NCBI GenBank assembly: GCA_902540785.1
Contig: CACBOA010000001.1
Span: 62,001 to 126,000 of the forward strand
Source: an uncultured Pelagibacteraceae bacterium
GTDB taxonomy: Bacteria; Pseudomonadota; Alphaproteobacteria; Pelagibacterales; Pelagibacteraceae
DNA: 64,000 nt
Direction of reading: 5' to 3'
Part shown: piece after piece, positions 1 through 10,242 of the stretch
How the letters are laid out: every line of letters begins with the position of its first letter
Numbering within the stretch: position 1 is the first letter of the stretch
Translations under genes and position numbers: made by a program
The notes under the pieces: generated by a model
Told to the model about the DNA's origin: nothing
What the model saw: only the letters and a program-made list of their open reading frames with translations
Database searches by the model: none

Positions 1-1116
1 GTCATTTGCTGCAATAACCCATTCATTATCTGTTGCAGCAATTGCTGCAGGACCATCCCAAGGTTCCATAGTGCTATTTAAAAAATTAAACAGTTGTTGA
101 TGGTTTTTTGGTAGAGTTTTATTTCTTTTTGACCAAGCATCAGGGATCATCATTAATTTTGCTAAAGGAGCAGGTTGCCCTGATTTATTTAATAATTCAA
201 AAACATTATCTAATGCTGCAGAGTCTGAAACTCCTTTTTGTATAACTGGCTTTAAATTTTCAATATTTTCAAAAAAAGGACTGCTCATCTCTTGTTCATG
301 AACTCTCATCCAATTTTTGTTTCCTTTATAAGTATTAATTTCACCATTATGGGCGACTGCTCTAAAAGGTTGAGCCAAACTCCAGCTCGGAGCGGTGTTG
401 GTTGAAAATCTCTGATGAAAGATTGCAAATCTTGAAATAAATCTCACATCTTTTAAATCCAAGAAAAAATCTGAAATAGCCTCAGCTAAAAACATGCCTT
501 TATAGATAATTGATTTAGCGCTTATTGAACAAATATAAAAGTTATTTAATGATAAATTAAACGCTTTATTCTCAATTTTTTTTCTTGTTTCATAAATTTT
601 TCTCTCAAGATCTTTATCAAGTAGATTTTTATTATTCGCTTTAAAAAGCACTTGAATTATCTCAGGCATTGTTTGAAGAGCCTTTTCTCCTAAAACTTTT
701 GGATTAACAGGCACCTGCCTCCAACCATAAATACTAAAATCATTTTTGGTTAACTCACTTTCTACAATCGTTTTACAGCTTTCCTGTGAAGTATAATCAT
801 TCCTAGGTAAAAAAATCATTCCAACACAAATATCAGAACCATCGTGTGTGTGACCTGTAACTTCTATTTTTTCTACAAAGAAATCTTTAGGTATTTCTAA
901 ATGTATTCCTGCCCCATCACCCGTTTTTCCATCGGCATCAACAGCCCCTCGATGCCAAACGGCTTTTAAAGCTTCAATTCCATATTCTACAACTTCTCTT
1001 GATTTTTTTCCCTCTGTCGATGCGATTAACCCTACTCCACATGCGTCATGTTCCATTTCTTTAGAATAAACATTATTTTTAGTAAGTAATTCTAAATTTT
1101 TTTTATAAATACTCAT
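1..1116 (-). CDS. gltB: Glutamate synthase large subunit, N-terminal part (runs off window)
   Basis: Reverse-strand reading from ATG at 1116: MSIYKKNLELLTKNNVYSKEMEHDACGVGLIAST..., the class II amidotransferase start of GltB; open to the window edge; adjacent to gltD. Not in the supplied ORF track. Confidence 0.93.
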   Translation of the reverse strand, partial: MSIYKKNLELLTKNNVYSKEMEHDACGVGLIASTEGKKSREVVEYGIEALKAVWHRGAVDADGKTGDGAGIHLEIPKDFFVEKIEVTGHTHDGSDICVGMIFLPRNDYTSQESCKTIVESELTKNDFSIYGWRQVPVNPKVLGEKALQTMPEIIQVLFKANNKNLLDKDLERKIYETRKKIENKAFNLSLNNFYICSISAKSIIYKGMFLAEAISDFFLDLKDVRFISRFAIFHQRFSTNTAPSWSLAQPFRAVAHNGEINTYKGNKNWMRVHEQEMSSPFFENIENLKPVIQKGVSDSAALDNVFELLNKSGQPAPLAKLMMIPDAWSKRNKTLPKNHQQLFNFLNSTMEPWDGPAAIAATDNEWVIAAND

Positions 1117-2555
1117 TATGCAACTTTTGATTTTTTTAATTCTATATTTTCAAGATAAGATTTTATTGACGACGCAGCATCTCTTCCATCTTTTATTGCC
1201 CATACCACTAAAGATGCACCTCTTACAATATCTCCAGCAGCAAAAACACCTTTGATATTTGTCTCCATGGTATCAAAATCAGCTTTTATTGTTCCCCATT
1301 TTGTAACTTGTAACTCTTGTGCTTCAAATAATAATGGCAAGTTTTCAGGATCAAATCCTAAAGCTTTTATTACCATATCTGCTTTAATTTCAAATTCAGA
1401 TCCATGTTTAATTTCTGGTCTTCTTCTACCTGACTCATCTGGATCTCCAAGTTGGATTTGATCGACGATTAATTTTTCTATTTTATTTTTTCCTTTAAAT
1501 TCTTTTGGGCTGGACAACCAAACAAATTCAACACCTTCTTCTTCTGCGTTAGCTACTTCTCTTGCAGATCCAGGCATATTATCTTTATCCCTTCTATATA
1601 AGCATTTAACTGAGTTAGCTTTTTGTCTTACTGAAGTTCGAACACAATCCATCGCTGTGTCCCCACCTCCAATAACTACAACATCTTTACCTTCAGCATT
1701 TAATATACCTTTATCAAATAAATCAACTTCGTCTCCCAACCCTTTTTTATTTGATGCGGTTAAAAACTCCATAGCAGGAAAAATGTTATCTAAGTCATTC
1801 CCTGGTAGATTAATCTCTCTTGGTTTATAAACCCCAGTAGCAATTAAAATTGCATCATGTCTTTTTCTCAGTTGCTCTAAAGTTGCATCCTTACCAACTT
1901 CAAAGTTTTGTTCAAATTTAATTCCACCATCTTTCAACAATTTGGTTCTTCTCTCGACTACATGTTTTTCTAGTTTAAAATTTGGTATACCGTAAATTAA
2001 CAAGCCACCTGCTCTGTCATATCTATCATAAATGGTTATTTGATATCCATTTTTCCTAAGTTGCTCAGCAGCTGCAAGTCCAGCAGGTCCAGCACCAATT
2101 ATTCCAATACTTTGATCTTTTTCATGTTTAACTGAAATTGGTTTTACCCATCCATTCTCCCATGCACTGTCTGTAATATATTTTTCAACTGATCCAATTG
2201 TAACAGTGCCATGGCCTGACTGCTCAATAACACAGTTACCCTCACACAATCTGTCTTGTGGGCATATTCTACCACAAACCTCGGGCATGTTGTTTGTGCT
2301 TTGAGATAATTCATAAGCTTCCTTCAATCTGCCTTCAGCAGTCAATTTGAGCCAGTCTGGAATATTGTTACTTAACGGACAATGTACTTGGCAAAAGGGA
2401 ACACCACATTGAGAGCATCTACTTGACTGCTCTTGTGCTTTTTGAGTTATAAATTCGTCATAGATTTCTTTAAAATCATCTTTTCTATTATCTACTCCTC
2501 TTTTAGGTGGAGTTTGTTGACCTATTTTGACGAATTTTAGCATTTTATCAGTCAT
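1116..2555 (-). CDS. gltD: Glutamate synthase small subunit
   Basis: 479 aa, Cys-rich N-terminus (CSQCGVPFCQVHCP), GAGPAGLAAAEQLR and IGGGDTAMDC dinucleotide-binding motifs. Confidence 0.95.
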   Translation of the reverse strand: MTDKMLKFVKIGQQTPPKRGVDNRKDDFKEIYDEFITQKAQEQSSRCSQCGVPFCQVHCPLSNNIPDWLKLTAEGRLKEAYELSQSTNNMPEVCGRICPQDRLCEGNCVIEQSGHGTVTIGSVEKYITDSAWENGWVKPISVKHEKDQSIGIIGAGPAGLAAAEQLRKNGYQITIYDRYDRAGGLLIYGIPNFKLEKHVVERRTKLLKDGGIKFEQNFEVGKDATLEQLRKRHDAILIATGVYKPREINLPGNDLDNIFPAMEFLTASNKKGLGDEVDLFDKGILNAEGKDVVVIGGGDTAMDCVRTSVRQKANSVKCLYRRDKDNMPGSAREVANAEEEGVEFVWLSSPKEFKGKNKIEKLIVDQIQLGDPDESGRRRPEIKHGSEFEIKADMVIKALGFDPENLPLLFEAQELQVTKWGTIKADFDTMETNIKGVFAAGDIVRGASLVVWAIKDGRDAASSIKSYLENIELKKSKVA

Positions 2556-2610
2556 ATTTTTTTAAATTTATGGCAAGATATACATTGTTTTTATTAGTAA
2601 AAGAAATATA

Positions 2611-2631
2611 TAGGTCAGTTATTTTGACCTA
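2611..2631. promoter_or_regulatory. Inverted repeat TAGGTCA-N7-TGACCTA in the gltD/uppP divergent intergenic region
   Basis: taggtcagttattttgaccta; 7-bp perfect arms, about 56 bp upstream of gltD start. Confidence 0.45.
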
Positions 2632-2737
2632 ATTATAACAATATTTAGCTAAAAACCTACTTAATCTGATTTTTGCATATCTAATATGATTAAATCGAAT
2701 TGTTTAAAATGAATATTTTTTAAGTTACGACACTTAT

Positions 2738-3505
2738 ATGTTTAGAGATTTTATAGAAATTTTAATTCTTTCTTCAATTCAGGGAATCTCTGAATTTTTA
2801 CCCATAAGCTCATCAGCTCATTTAATATTGGTGTCAAATTTTTACGATTTAGAGACAAGTTCTTTGTTGATAGATATAAGTTTACATTTAGGCTCGTTAA
2901 TTGCGGTAATTTTTTTTTTTAGAAAAGAATTATTTGATCTTAAAAATAATAAAAGATTATTGAGTTTAATAATTATTGGTTCTTTGCCTTTAATGCTTTT
3001 CGGATATATTTTATTCACCACTGAATTTATCCATCTTTTAAGAAACACAAAAGTAATTGCATCAACAACATTATTTTTTGGATTTATACTTTTTTTTGCT
3101 GATCAAAGAAAAACTGATCGATATATCTCTACAGATTTAAATATTAAATCGATTTTATTAATAGGTTTATTTCAAATATTAGCATTAATACCAGGAGCTA
3201 GTAGAGCTGGAATAACAATTTCAGCAGCAAGATTTTTAAATTTTGATAGAGTTGACTCTAGTAAAATTTCTTTTTTATTATCGATACCTGCTTTGGCAGG
3301 CGCAAGCTTTCTGGGTTTAAGGGAGGCTTTTGAACAATCAATAGAAATAAATTCTTTATTATTAATTGCTACATTCTTATCATTTATATTTTCATTTTTT
3401 ACAATTAAATATTTTCTTCAATTTATAAATAAAATTTCTTTCAACATATTTGTAATATATCGAATAATTCTTGGCTTAATTTTATTTTTAATAATATATA
3501 CTTAG
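2738..3505 (+). CDS. uppP: Undecaprenyl-diphosphatase (BacA/UppP family)
   Basis: 255 aa polytopic; SSIQGISEFLPISSSAHL and PGASRAGITISAAR motifs. Confidence 0.93.
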   Translation: MFRDFIEILILSSIQGISEFLPISSSAHLILVSNFYDLETSSLLIDISLHLGSLIAVIFFFRKELFDLKNNKRLLSLIIIGSLPLMLFGYILFTTEFIHLLRNTKVIASTTLFFGFILFFADQRKTDRYISTDLNIKSILLIGLFQILALIPGASRAGITISAARFLNFDRVDSSKISFLLSIPALAGASFLGLREAFEQSIEINSLLLIATFLSFIFSFFTIKYFLQFINKISFNIFVIYRIILGLILFLIIYT

Positions 3506-4392
3506 GTTGTTTTCTTAATTAATGGAACTAATTGGGATAATAAGACCCCACTTAATATGAAAAAACACCCAATTAGATTATTAATTCCTAATATTTGATT
3601 TAAAAGAAACCAAGCAGCTATCGTCGCAAATACACCTTCCAATGAAAAAATTATTGCTGCTGGTGCTGGTGTTATATTTCTTTGGGCATAAATTTGTAAA
3701 ACAAATGCAAAACCACCTGACAAAATTCCAGCGTATAAAATTGAATCTATTTCATTCAAAATATTTTCAATTACAAATTCTTCAGAAAATAAACCAATAA
3801 TAAATGAAAATAGAGCTACTAGTAGAGTTTGAATTGCGCCAATCGTTAATGGTAGATTATACTTTTTAATAATCATACCAGTAAAAATAATATGCGTACT
3901 CCAAAATAAAGCTCCCAATATCACAAGAGTGTCACCTAGTCTTACAGATGCATCTTGAAAATTTGTTAATAAATATCCTCCAATCAAACATAAAATTACT
4001 GATGGCCATACACTCCAATGTAAAAAATCTTTTTTAAAGATAAAAATAATTACGGGGACCATTGGCACATAAAAAATTGTAAAAAAAGCAGCATTTGCTA
4101 CATCGGTGTATAGCAATGCAACTTGTTGTAATGCTGAGCCTAGAAATAATGACACTCCAATTAAAAGGGACAGAATAATGAATGTTTTCGTATCAAATCT
4201 AAACTCCTTTTTTAGTTTTTTTACTTCAAACAATAATGCTAGAGGAATAATTGCTAAAAAGCCTACAAAAAATCTTACAGAATTAAAAGTGAATGGACCG
4301 ATGTCATCCATACCTGTATCCTGTGCAATGAATGTAGTCCCCCAAATGAAAGTGCACAGTAATGCACTAAATAATGAGAGAGTTTTTGACAT
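3502..4392 (-). CDS. DMT superfamily transporter (EamA domain)
   Basis: 296 aa, TM-rich, WGTTFIAQD and two EamA-like halves. Confidence 0.88.
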   Translation of the reverse strand: MSKTLSLFSALLCTFIWGTTFIAQDTGMDDIGPFTFNSVRFFVGFLAIIPLALLFEVKKLKKEFRFDTKTFIILSLLIGVSLFLGSALQQVALLYTDVANAAFFTIFYVPMVPVIIFIFKKDFLHWSVWPSVILCLIGGYLLTNFQDASVRLGDTLVILGALFWSTHIIFTGMIIKKYNLPLTIGAIQTLLVALFSFIIGLFSEEFVIENILNEIDSILYAGILSGGFAFVLQIYAQRNITPAPAAIIFSLEGVFATIAAWFLLNQILGINNLIGCFFILSGVLLSQLVPLIKKTT

Positions 4393-4397
4393 ATTCT

Positions 4398-5660
4398 TTA
4401 TACAGCTAATTTATAAGCAAAATTTTTTCCAAGATTGTCTTTCAAATCGTTGTTAAATCGAGCAGCTTCAGCTCCATCAATTATTCTATGATCATATGAT
4501 AAAGATAAAGGTAGAATTGTTCGTGTTATGAACTTTCCATCAATAAAAATTTGTTTTTTTTGAGATTTACCAACTCCTAGAATTGCGACTTCAGGATAAT
4601 TAATAATAGGTGTAAAAAAAGAACCACCAATACCTCCAAGACTCGTTATAGTCATAGAACCACCAAATAATTCTTTTTTATCAATTTTAAGATTTCTGCA
4701 TTGATCACTTAATTTTTTAAGTTCAGTACCTATTAAAGTTATGTTCTTGTTATCAGCATTTCTAAGTTTTGGTACCATAAGTCCATGTTTTGTATCTACA
4801 GCTATTCCAATATGATAATACTTTTTTAGAGTCATTTTTCCTTTATTAATTTCATCAATAGATGAATTAAAATTTGGAAATTTTTTAAGTGATGCAGTTA
4901 AAGCTTTGACAATAAAAGCTAAAGGAGTAATTTTTTTTTTTTTCCCAGTGTAAATATCTGTAAGAGAAGTTCTAAACTCCTCTAATTCAGTTATATCTGC
5001 TTCATCATGATTGGTCACATGAGGAATATTGGACCAAGAATTCATAAGATATTTAGATGAAAGTTTTTTTACTCTTGGAATATCCTTTGTTTCCGTTTTT
5101 CCAAATTCAGAATGAGGATACTCTAGTTCTATCATTTCATCTTTTTTGAATTCTTTTTCAATATTTCTCTCAGGAGTTTTTGCAACAAATGACTTAATAT
5201 CACTTTCAGTTACTCTTCCTAATCTTTCGCTACCTTCAACTTTACTAATATCAACACCAAGTTCTCTAGCAAATTTTCTGACTTTCGGTGAGGCTGAAGT
5301 TTTTTTTGAAAAATCTTTTACAATAATATTTTTTGGTCTAACTTCTTTTTCAATTTCTATTTTGTTTTCTTTGATGTTTTCTTTTTTAGTTGGTTGTATT
5401 TCTTTAGTTTCTACATTGTTGTCTTCTAATTCAATTTCTAAAATCTTACTACCCTCAGAAACCTTATCCCCGACTTTTAAGTTTAATTGTGTAACTAATC
5501 CATCATATAATGAGGGAATTTCAACACTCGATTTATCACTTTCAATTGTGATTAAAGGATCATTTTTTTTAATCTCTTGACCTTTTTTGATTAAAATTTC
5601 AATAACCTCTACATCTTTGAATTCACCAATGTTTGGAACTTTTATATCTTTTTTTGGCAT
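4398..5660 (-). CDS. aceF: Pyruvate dehydrogenase E2, dihydrolipoamide acetyltransferase
   Basis: N-terminal lipoyl domain (ESDKSSVEIPS), peripheral subunit binding domain (SPKVRKFARELGVDISKVEGS), catalytic C-terminus (LSYDHRIIDGAEAARF). Start set at MPKKDIKVPN (5660) rather than the track start 5726, which overlaps the upstream gene. Confidence 0.92.
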   Translation of the reverse strand: MPKKDIKVPNIGEFKDVEVIEILIKKGQEIKKNDPLITIESDKSSVEIPSLYDGLVTQLNLKVGDKVSEGSKILEIELEDNNVETKEIQPTKKENIKENKIEIEKEVRPKNIIVKDFSKKTSASPKVRKFARELGVDISKVEGSERLGRVTESDIKSFVAKTPERNIEKEFKKDEMIELEYPHSEFGKTETKDIPRVKKLSSKYLMNSWSNIPHVTNHDEADITELEEFRTSLTDIYTGKKKKITPLAFIVKALTASLKKFPNFNSSIDEINKGKMTLKKYYHIGIAVDTKHGLMVPKLRNADNKNITLIGTELKKLSDQCRNLKIDKKELFGGSMTITSLGGIGGSFFTPIINYPEVAILGVGKSQKKQIFIDGKFITRTILPLSLSYDHRIIDGAEAARFNNDLKDNLGKNFAYKLAV

Positions 5661-5661
5661 T

Positions 5662-8600
5662 TTATAGTTTTGTTGGCATAGGTTTATCAGAATCAATCTT
5701 ATACTTTTTAATTGCTTCTTTAGCATATTTTGATGCTATAAGCTGTTCCTTAGCTAAAATGCTCAATCCATATGTTGTGATATGTTCCTTATCAACCTCA
5801 AAGAATTTTCTTAACTCTTTTCTTGTATCACTTCGTCCAAATCCATCTGTTCCTAGCGAATAAAAACTTTTATTTACATAAGGTCTTATTTGATCTGAAT
5901 TCATTCTCATATAATCAGAGGCTGCCAAAATTGGTCCTTCAGCGTTACCTAAGCATTTTTCTACGTAGCTTTTTTTAGGTTCTTTATCAGGGTTTAGAAG
6001 ATTGTATCTCTCTACCTCAAGACCATCTCTTCTTAATTCATTAAAACTTGTTACACTCCAAATCTCACTATCGATTTGATACTCATTTTGTAATATTTCT
6101 GCACCAGCTATCATTTCTCGTAATATTGTGCCAGATCCAAGAAACTGAATTTTAGTTTTTTTATACTTATTAAACTCCTTTATTTTATACATTCCTTTTA
6201 AAATACCCTCCTCACATAATTTATCTTTTGGCATTTCTGGATGAGGATAATTTTCATTCATGGTTGTAATATAATAGAAAATATTCTCTTTTTTCTCATG
6301 CATTCTTCTTAAACCTTCTCGAAATATAACTGCGAGCTCATAGTGAAATGTTGGATCATATGATCTGCAATTGGGAATAGTCGAAGCCATTATGTGGCTA
6401 TGACCATCTTGATGTTGTAAACCTTCTCCGGCAAGAGTTGTTCTCCCAGCAGTAGCTCCAATTAAAAAACCTCTAGACTGACTATCTGCACCTGCCCAAG
6501 CAAAATCTCCAATTCTCTGAAAACCAAACATTGAGTAGAAAAGATAAATTGGGATCATTTCAATATCATGGTTGGTATATGAAGTTCCTGCAGCTATCCA
6601 CGATGACATTGCTCCAGCTTCATTAATACCTTCCTCTAAAACTTGACCGCTCTTTTCCTCTTTATACGAACTTAGTTGTGCAGAGTCTTCTGGCTCATAT
6701 TTTTGACCTTCATGTGCATAAATTCCTATCTTTTGAAAAAAACCTTCCATTCCAAATGTTCTAGCTTCGTCAGGAATGATTGGGACCAGTCTCGGTGCAA
6801 CATTTTTATCTCTTAAAAGATTTGTTAACATTCTAACTAATGCCATTGTGGTCGACATTTCTTTTTCACCCGTAGAAACTTTCATATTATCGAAAATATC
6901 TTTTGGAGGCACTTTAATGGGCTTTGCATAAGTAGTTCTCTCAGGTATGAAACCACCTAACTGAAGTCTTCTTTCTTTGATATATTTTATTTCGGGGGAG
7001 TTTTGATCTGGCTTATAATATTCAATATTTTTGACCTGCTGATCTGTTAATGGAACGTCAAACCTATCTCTATAATACATTAAATCATTAACATCTAATT
7101 TTTTAGTCTGGTGAGTTGTATTTACACTTTCACCACTTTTGCCCATACCATAACCTTTTATAGTCTTTGCAATTACTACGGTTGGACTACCAACATTTTT
7201 TGATGCTTTATCATACGCTGCAAAAACTTTATGGGGATCATGTCCACCTCTATTTAATCTCCAAATATCTTTGTCAGAAAGACTTGAGACAAGTTCCGAA
7301 GTTTCTGGATATTTTCCAAAAAATTTTGCTCTAACGTAAGCTCCATCTCTTGCTTTCATTGCTTGATATTCTCCATCAACTGTTTCATTCATTGTCTTAA
7401 TAAGATGACCGGTTTTGTCATTTGCCAACAGTGAATCCCAATAAGAACCCCAAATAACTTTGATAACGTTCCATCCTGCCCCTCTAAAAATTCCCTCTAA
7501 TTCTTGTATAATTTTTCCATTACCTCGCACTGGACCGTCTAATCTTTGAAGGTTACAATTTATAACAAATATTAGATTATCTAAATTTTCTCTAGCTGCT
7601 AAACCAATAGCTCCTAAAGACTCTGGCTCATCCATTTCACCATCACCTAAAAACGACCAAACTTTTCTACCTTCATCCTTAATTAGGCCTCTATTAATTA
7701 AGTATTTCATATATCTTGCTTGATAAATCGCTAACATTGGTCCTAAACCCATAGAGACTGTAGGAAATTGCCAAAAGTTTGGCATTAACCAAGGATGTGG
7801 ATATGAGGATAAACCGCCGGGCTTAACTTCCTGTCTAAAACTGTCCAATTGTTTTTCATTAAGCCTTCCCTCAAGGAATGCTCTAGCATACATACCAGGT
7901 GCACTATGACCTTGAAAGTAAATAAGATCCCCACCAAATTTATTATTTTTAGCTCTCCAAAAATGATTCATACCGACATCATATAAAGTTGCAGCAGATG
8001 CAAAAGTTCCAATATGACCTCCAAGTTCAGGAAATTTTTTATTTGCTCTTACTACCATTGCGGCAGCATTCCATCTAATTAATGACCTAATCCTTCTTTC
8101 TATATTCTGATCACCATTTGATTTCTTCTCCTCACTTACAGGAATCGTATTTATATAGGGAGTATTTTGCGTGTATGGAATATTGGCGCCCGCCATATAA
8201 GCTTTATTAATTAATTCCTTAATCAAATAGTGAGCTCTGTTATTACCATCTTTTTCGATGACATCTGAGAGAGACTCTATCCATTCACGTGTCTCTAAAG
8301 GATCAATATCACCCTCATTTACAACTTCAATTTTGTTGGGTTTTTCTTTCTCTAATTTCGGAATTTGCTTTTCTTGTTCTTTATTTTTCTTTAAAGAATT
8401 TTCCGCTTCTATAATTAAATTTTCAGTATTTTTTGGAACCTCTTCTAATTTAGACAATTTCTTACTTGGGCTTGATATATTGAGAAGTAAATCCCCTTTT
8501 GAAACTTTATCACCAACTTTTACTTCAATGTTTTCAACTTTCCCTGAAAAAGTTGATGGAATTTCAACACTAGATTTGTCACTTTCAATAGTAACGACAG

Positions 8601-8700
8601 GATCATTTATTTTAATTTCTTGACCTTCTGCAACAAGTAATTCAATTACCTCAACATTTTCAAAATCTCCAATATCAGGAACTAATAATTTTTCAGTCAT
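5662..8700 (-). CDS. aceE: Pyruvate dehydrogenase E1, homodimeric type, with N-terminal lipoyl domain
   Basis: 1012 aa; residues ~1-80 are a lipoyl domain (TIESDKSSVEIPSTFSGKVE), then the AceE catalytic region (GHIGTFASAATLYDVGMNHFWRA, GDGEMDEPESLGA). Confidence 0.93.
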   Translation of the reverse strand: MTEKLLVPDIGDFENVEVIELLVAEGQEIKINDPVVTIESDKSSVEIPSTFSGKVENIEVKVGDKVSKGDLLLNISSPSKKLSKLEEVPKNTENLIIEAENSLKKNKEQEKQIPKLEKEKPNKIEVVNEGDIDPLETREWIESLSDVIEKDGNNRAHYLIKELINKAYMAGANIPYTQNTPYINTIPVSEEKKSNGDQNIERRIRSLIRWNAAAMVVRANKKFPELGGHIGTFASAATLYDVGMNHFWRAKNNKFGGDLIYFQGHSAPGMYARAFLEGRLNEKQLDSFRQEVKPGGLSSYPHPWLMPNFWQFPTVSMGLGPMLAIYQARYMKYLINRGLIKDEGRKVWSFLGDGEMDEPESLGAIGLAARENLDNLIFVINCNLQRLDGPVRGNGKIIQELEGIFRGAGWNVIKVIWGSYWDSLLANDKTGHLIKTMNETVDGEYQAMKARDGAYVRAKFFGKYPETSELVSSLSDKDIWRLNRGGHDPHKVFAAYDKASKNVGSPTVVIAKTIKGYGMGKSGESVNTTHQTKKLDVNDLMYYRDRFDVPLTDQQVKNIEYYKPDQNSPEIKYIKERRLQLGGFIPERTTYAKPIKVPPKDIFDNMKVSTGEKEMSTTMALVRMLTNLLRDKNVAPRLVPIIPDEARTFGMEGFFQKIGIYAHEGQKYEPEDSAQLSSYKEEKSGQVLEEGINEAGAMSSWIAAGTSYTNHDIEMIPIYLFYSMFGFQRIGDFAWAGADSQSRGFLIGATAGRTTLAGEGLQHQDGHSHIMASTIPNCRSYDPTFHYELAVIFREGLRRMHEKKENIFYYITTMNENYPHPEMPKDKLCEEGILKGMYKIKEFNKYKKTKIQFLGSGTILREMIAGAEILQNEYQIDSEIWSVTSFNELRRDGLEVERYNLLNPDKEPKKSYVEKCLGNAEGPILAASDYMRMNSDQIRPYVNKSFYSLGTDGFGRSDTRKELRKFFEVDKEHITTYGLSILAKEQLIASKYAKEAIKKYKIDSDKPMPTKL

Positions 8701-8794
8701 TTTTATGCTTTATACACTATAAAAATATAGTTAATTGCAAATTTTAACACATTCTGTCCTATTTTTTGACACTCTTTTACTATTAGATGCAAAA

Positions 8795-8911
8795 ATGATT
8801 AAAAAGTTATTAAAATTACTTACTCATTCAGATGATAATACACATATAGACGCTAAAATATGGATACAAAAAATATTACTAGAGGGGAAGTACGGAAAGA
8901 TAAATTCCTAA
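8795..8911 (+). CDS. Putative small protein (38 aa)
   Basis: MIKKLLKLLTHSDDNTHIDAKIWIQKILLEGKYGKINS*; intergenic, 3' end interlocks by 4 bp with the thiolase stop; below the ORF-track cutoff. Confidence 0.4.
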   Translation: MIKKLLKLLTHSDDNTHIDAKIWIQKILLEGKYGKINS

Positions 8912-10083
8912 ATTTTTTCGATACATAAAGCTATACCCATTCCGCCTCCAATGCAGAGAGTCGCACAACCCTTACTTTTTTTTTGTCTCTTCATTTCATG
9001 TACTAAAGTTACAAGTATTCTTGCTCCTGATGCACCAATAGGATGACCTAGCGCGATTGCACCACCATTTACATTTACTTTATTCGGGTCAACACCCAAC
9101 TCACGAATTACAGCTATGCTTTGAGCTGCAAAAGCTTCATTAATTTCAAATAAATCAACCTCATCTAAATTCCATCCAGCTATATTAATTGCCTTACGAA
9201 CAGCTTCTATTGGTCCTAGACCCATTAAAGATGGATCTACTCCAACTGATGCCCATGAAACTATTTTTGCAAGCGGATTGATAGATTTTTTTTCTGCTTC
9301 TTCAATAGTGGTTAAAAATAAAGCTGCAGCACCATCATTTATACCAGAAGAATTTCCAGGTGTGACTGTTCCATTTTCTTTGAAAACTGTTTTAAGTTTT
9401 TCTAAATCCGAAATTTTTAGACCTTTTCGTGGATGCTCATCTAAGTTTAGCATGTTATTACCTTGATTAATCTTAACTAATTCATCATCAAATTTACTAT
9501 TTTTAATTGCTTCTTCTGTTTTTTTTTGAGAATTTAGAGCAAACTCATCTTGTTCCTTTTTAGATATGTCAAATTTTTTTGCGATATTTTCTGCTGTAAC
9601 TCCCATGTGATAATTATTAAAAGCATCTATTAATCCATCATTAATCATTGTATCTGTTAGTTTATCCTCTGAAACTTTGCTTCCATCTCTAAAAAAAATT
9701 GAATGTGGTGCTATTGACATATTCTCTTGTCCACCAGAAATAACATTTAATGACTCTCCTAATTTGATAGATTGATATCCCGATATTACTGCTCTTAATC
9801 CAGACCCACAAACTTGATTAATTATATGGGCAGGTTTTGAAATTGGTATTCCAGCGTTTATTGCAGCTTGTCTAGCAGGGTTCTGTCCAGCCCCAGCAGT
9901 CAATACTTGGCCCATTATTACTTCATCTACCTCATCTGGACTAAATTTAGTTAATTTTAAAGCTTCTTTGATCACTAAAGATCCAAGCTGATCAGATCTC
10001 ATTTTTTTTAATGAACCTCTATAAGATCCAATAGGTGTCCTAACAGCGCTAACAATCACCACTTCCTTTGATTTATCTGTCAT
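8908..10083 (-). CDS. Acetyl-CoA C-acetyltransferase (thiolase)
   Basis: 391 aa; NQVCGSGLRAV, GGQENMS, NEAFAAQ, GGAIALGHPIGASGARI motifs. Confidence 0.94.
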   Translation of the reverse strand: MTDKSKEVVIVSAVRTPIGSYRGSLKKMRSDQLGSLVIKEALKLTKFSPDEVDEVIMGQVLTAGAGQNPARQAAINAGIPISKPAHIINQVCGSGLRAVISGYQSIKLGESLNVISGGQENMSIAPHSIFFRDGSKVSEDKLTDTMINDGLIDAFNNYHMGVTAENIAKKFDISKKEQDEFALNSQKKTEEAIKNSKFDDELVKINQGNNMLNLDEHPRKGLKISDLEKLKTVFKENGTVTPGNSSGINDGAAALFLTTIEEAEKKSINPLAKIVSWASVGVDPSLMGLGPIEAVRKAINIAGWNLDEVDLFEINEAFAAQSIAVIRELGVDPNKVNVNGGAIALGHPIGASGARILVTLVHEMKRQKKSKGCATLCIGGGMGIALCIEKI

Positions 10084-10155
10084 TAATTTTTAAATTTATC
10101 TTATAATTAAAATATACTAAAAATTAATATATTGTATTTAAATAAATTTATAAAT

Positions 10156-10232
10156 GCGCCTGTAGCTCAACTGGATAGAGCGCTTGGCTACGGACCAGGA
10201 GGTTCTGGGTTCGACTCCTAGCAGGCGCACCA
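10156..10232 (+). tRNA. tRNA-Arg (anticodon ACG)
   Basis: GCGCCTG acceptor pairing with CAGGCGC, anticodon loop CTACGGA, T-loop GGTTCGACTCC, encoded CCA. Confidence 0.95.
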
Positions 10233-10242
10233 AAAAATATAA

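Noticed and set aside
1252-1461. Plus-strand 69-aa ORF inside gltD
   Set aside because: Antisense to a strongly supported gene; no recognisable domain; shadow ORF.
5146-5580. Plus-strand 144-aa ORF inside aceF (similarly 5633-5863 and 8258-8623 within the PDH genes)
   Set aside because: Antisense of lipoyl/linker coding sequence; Ser/Phe/Leu-rich composition typical of reverse-complemented AT-rich CDS.
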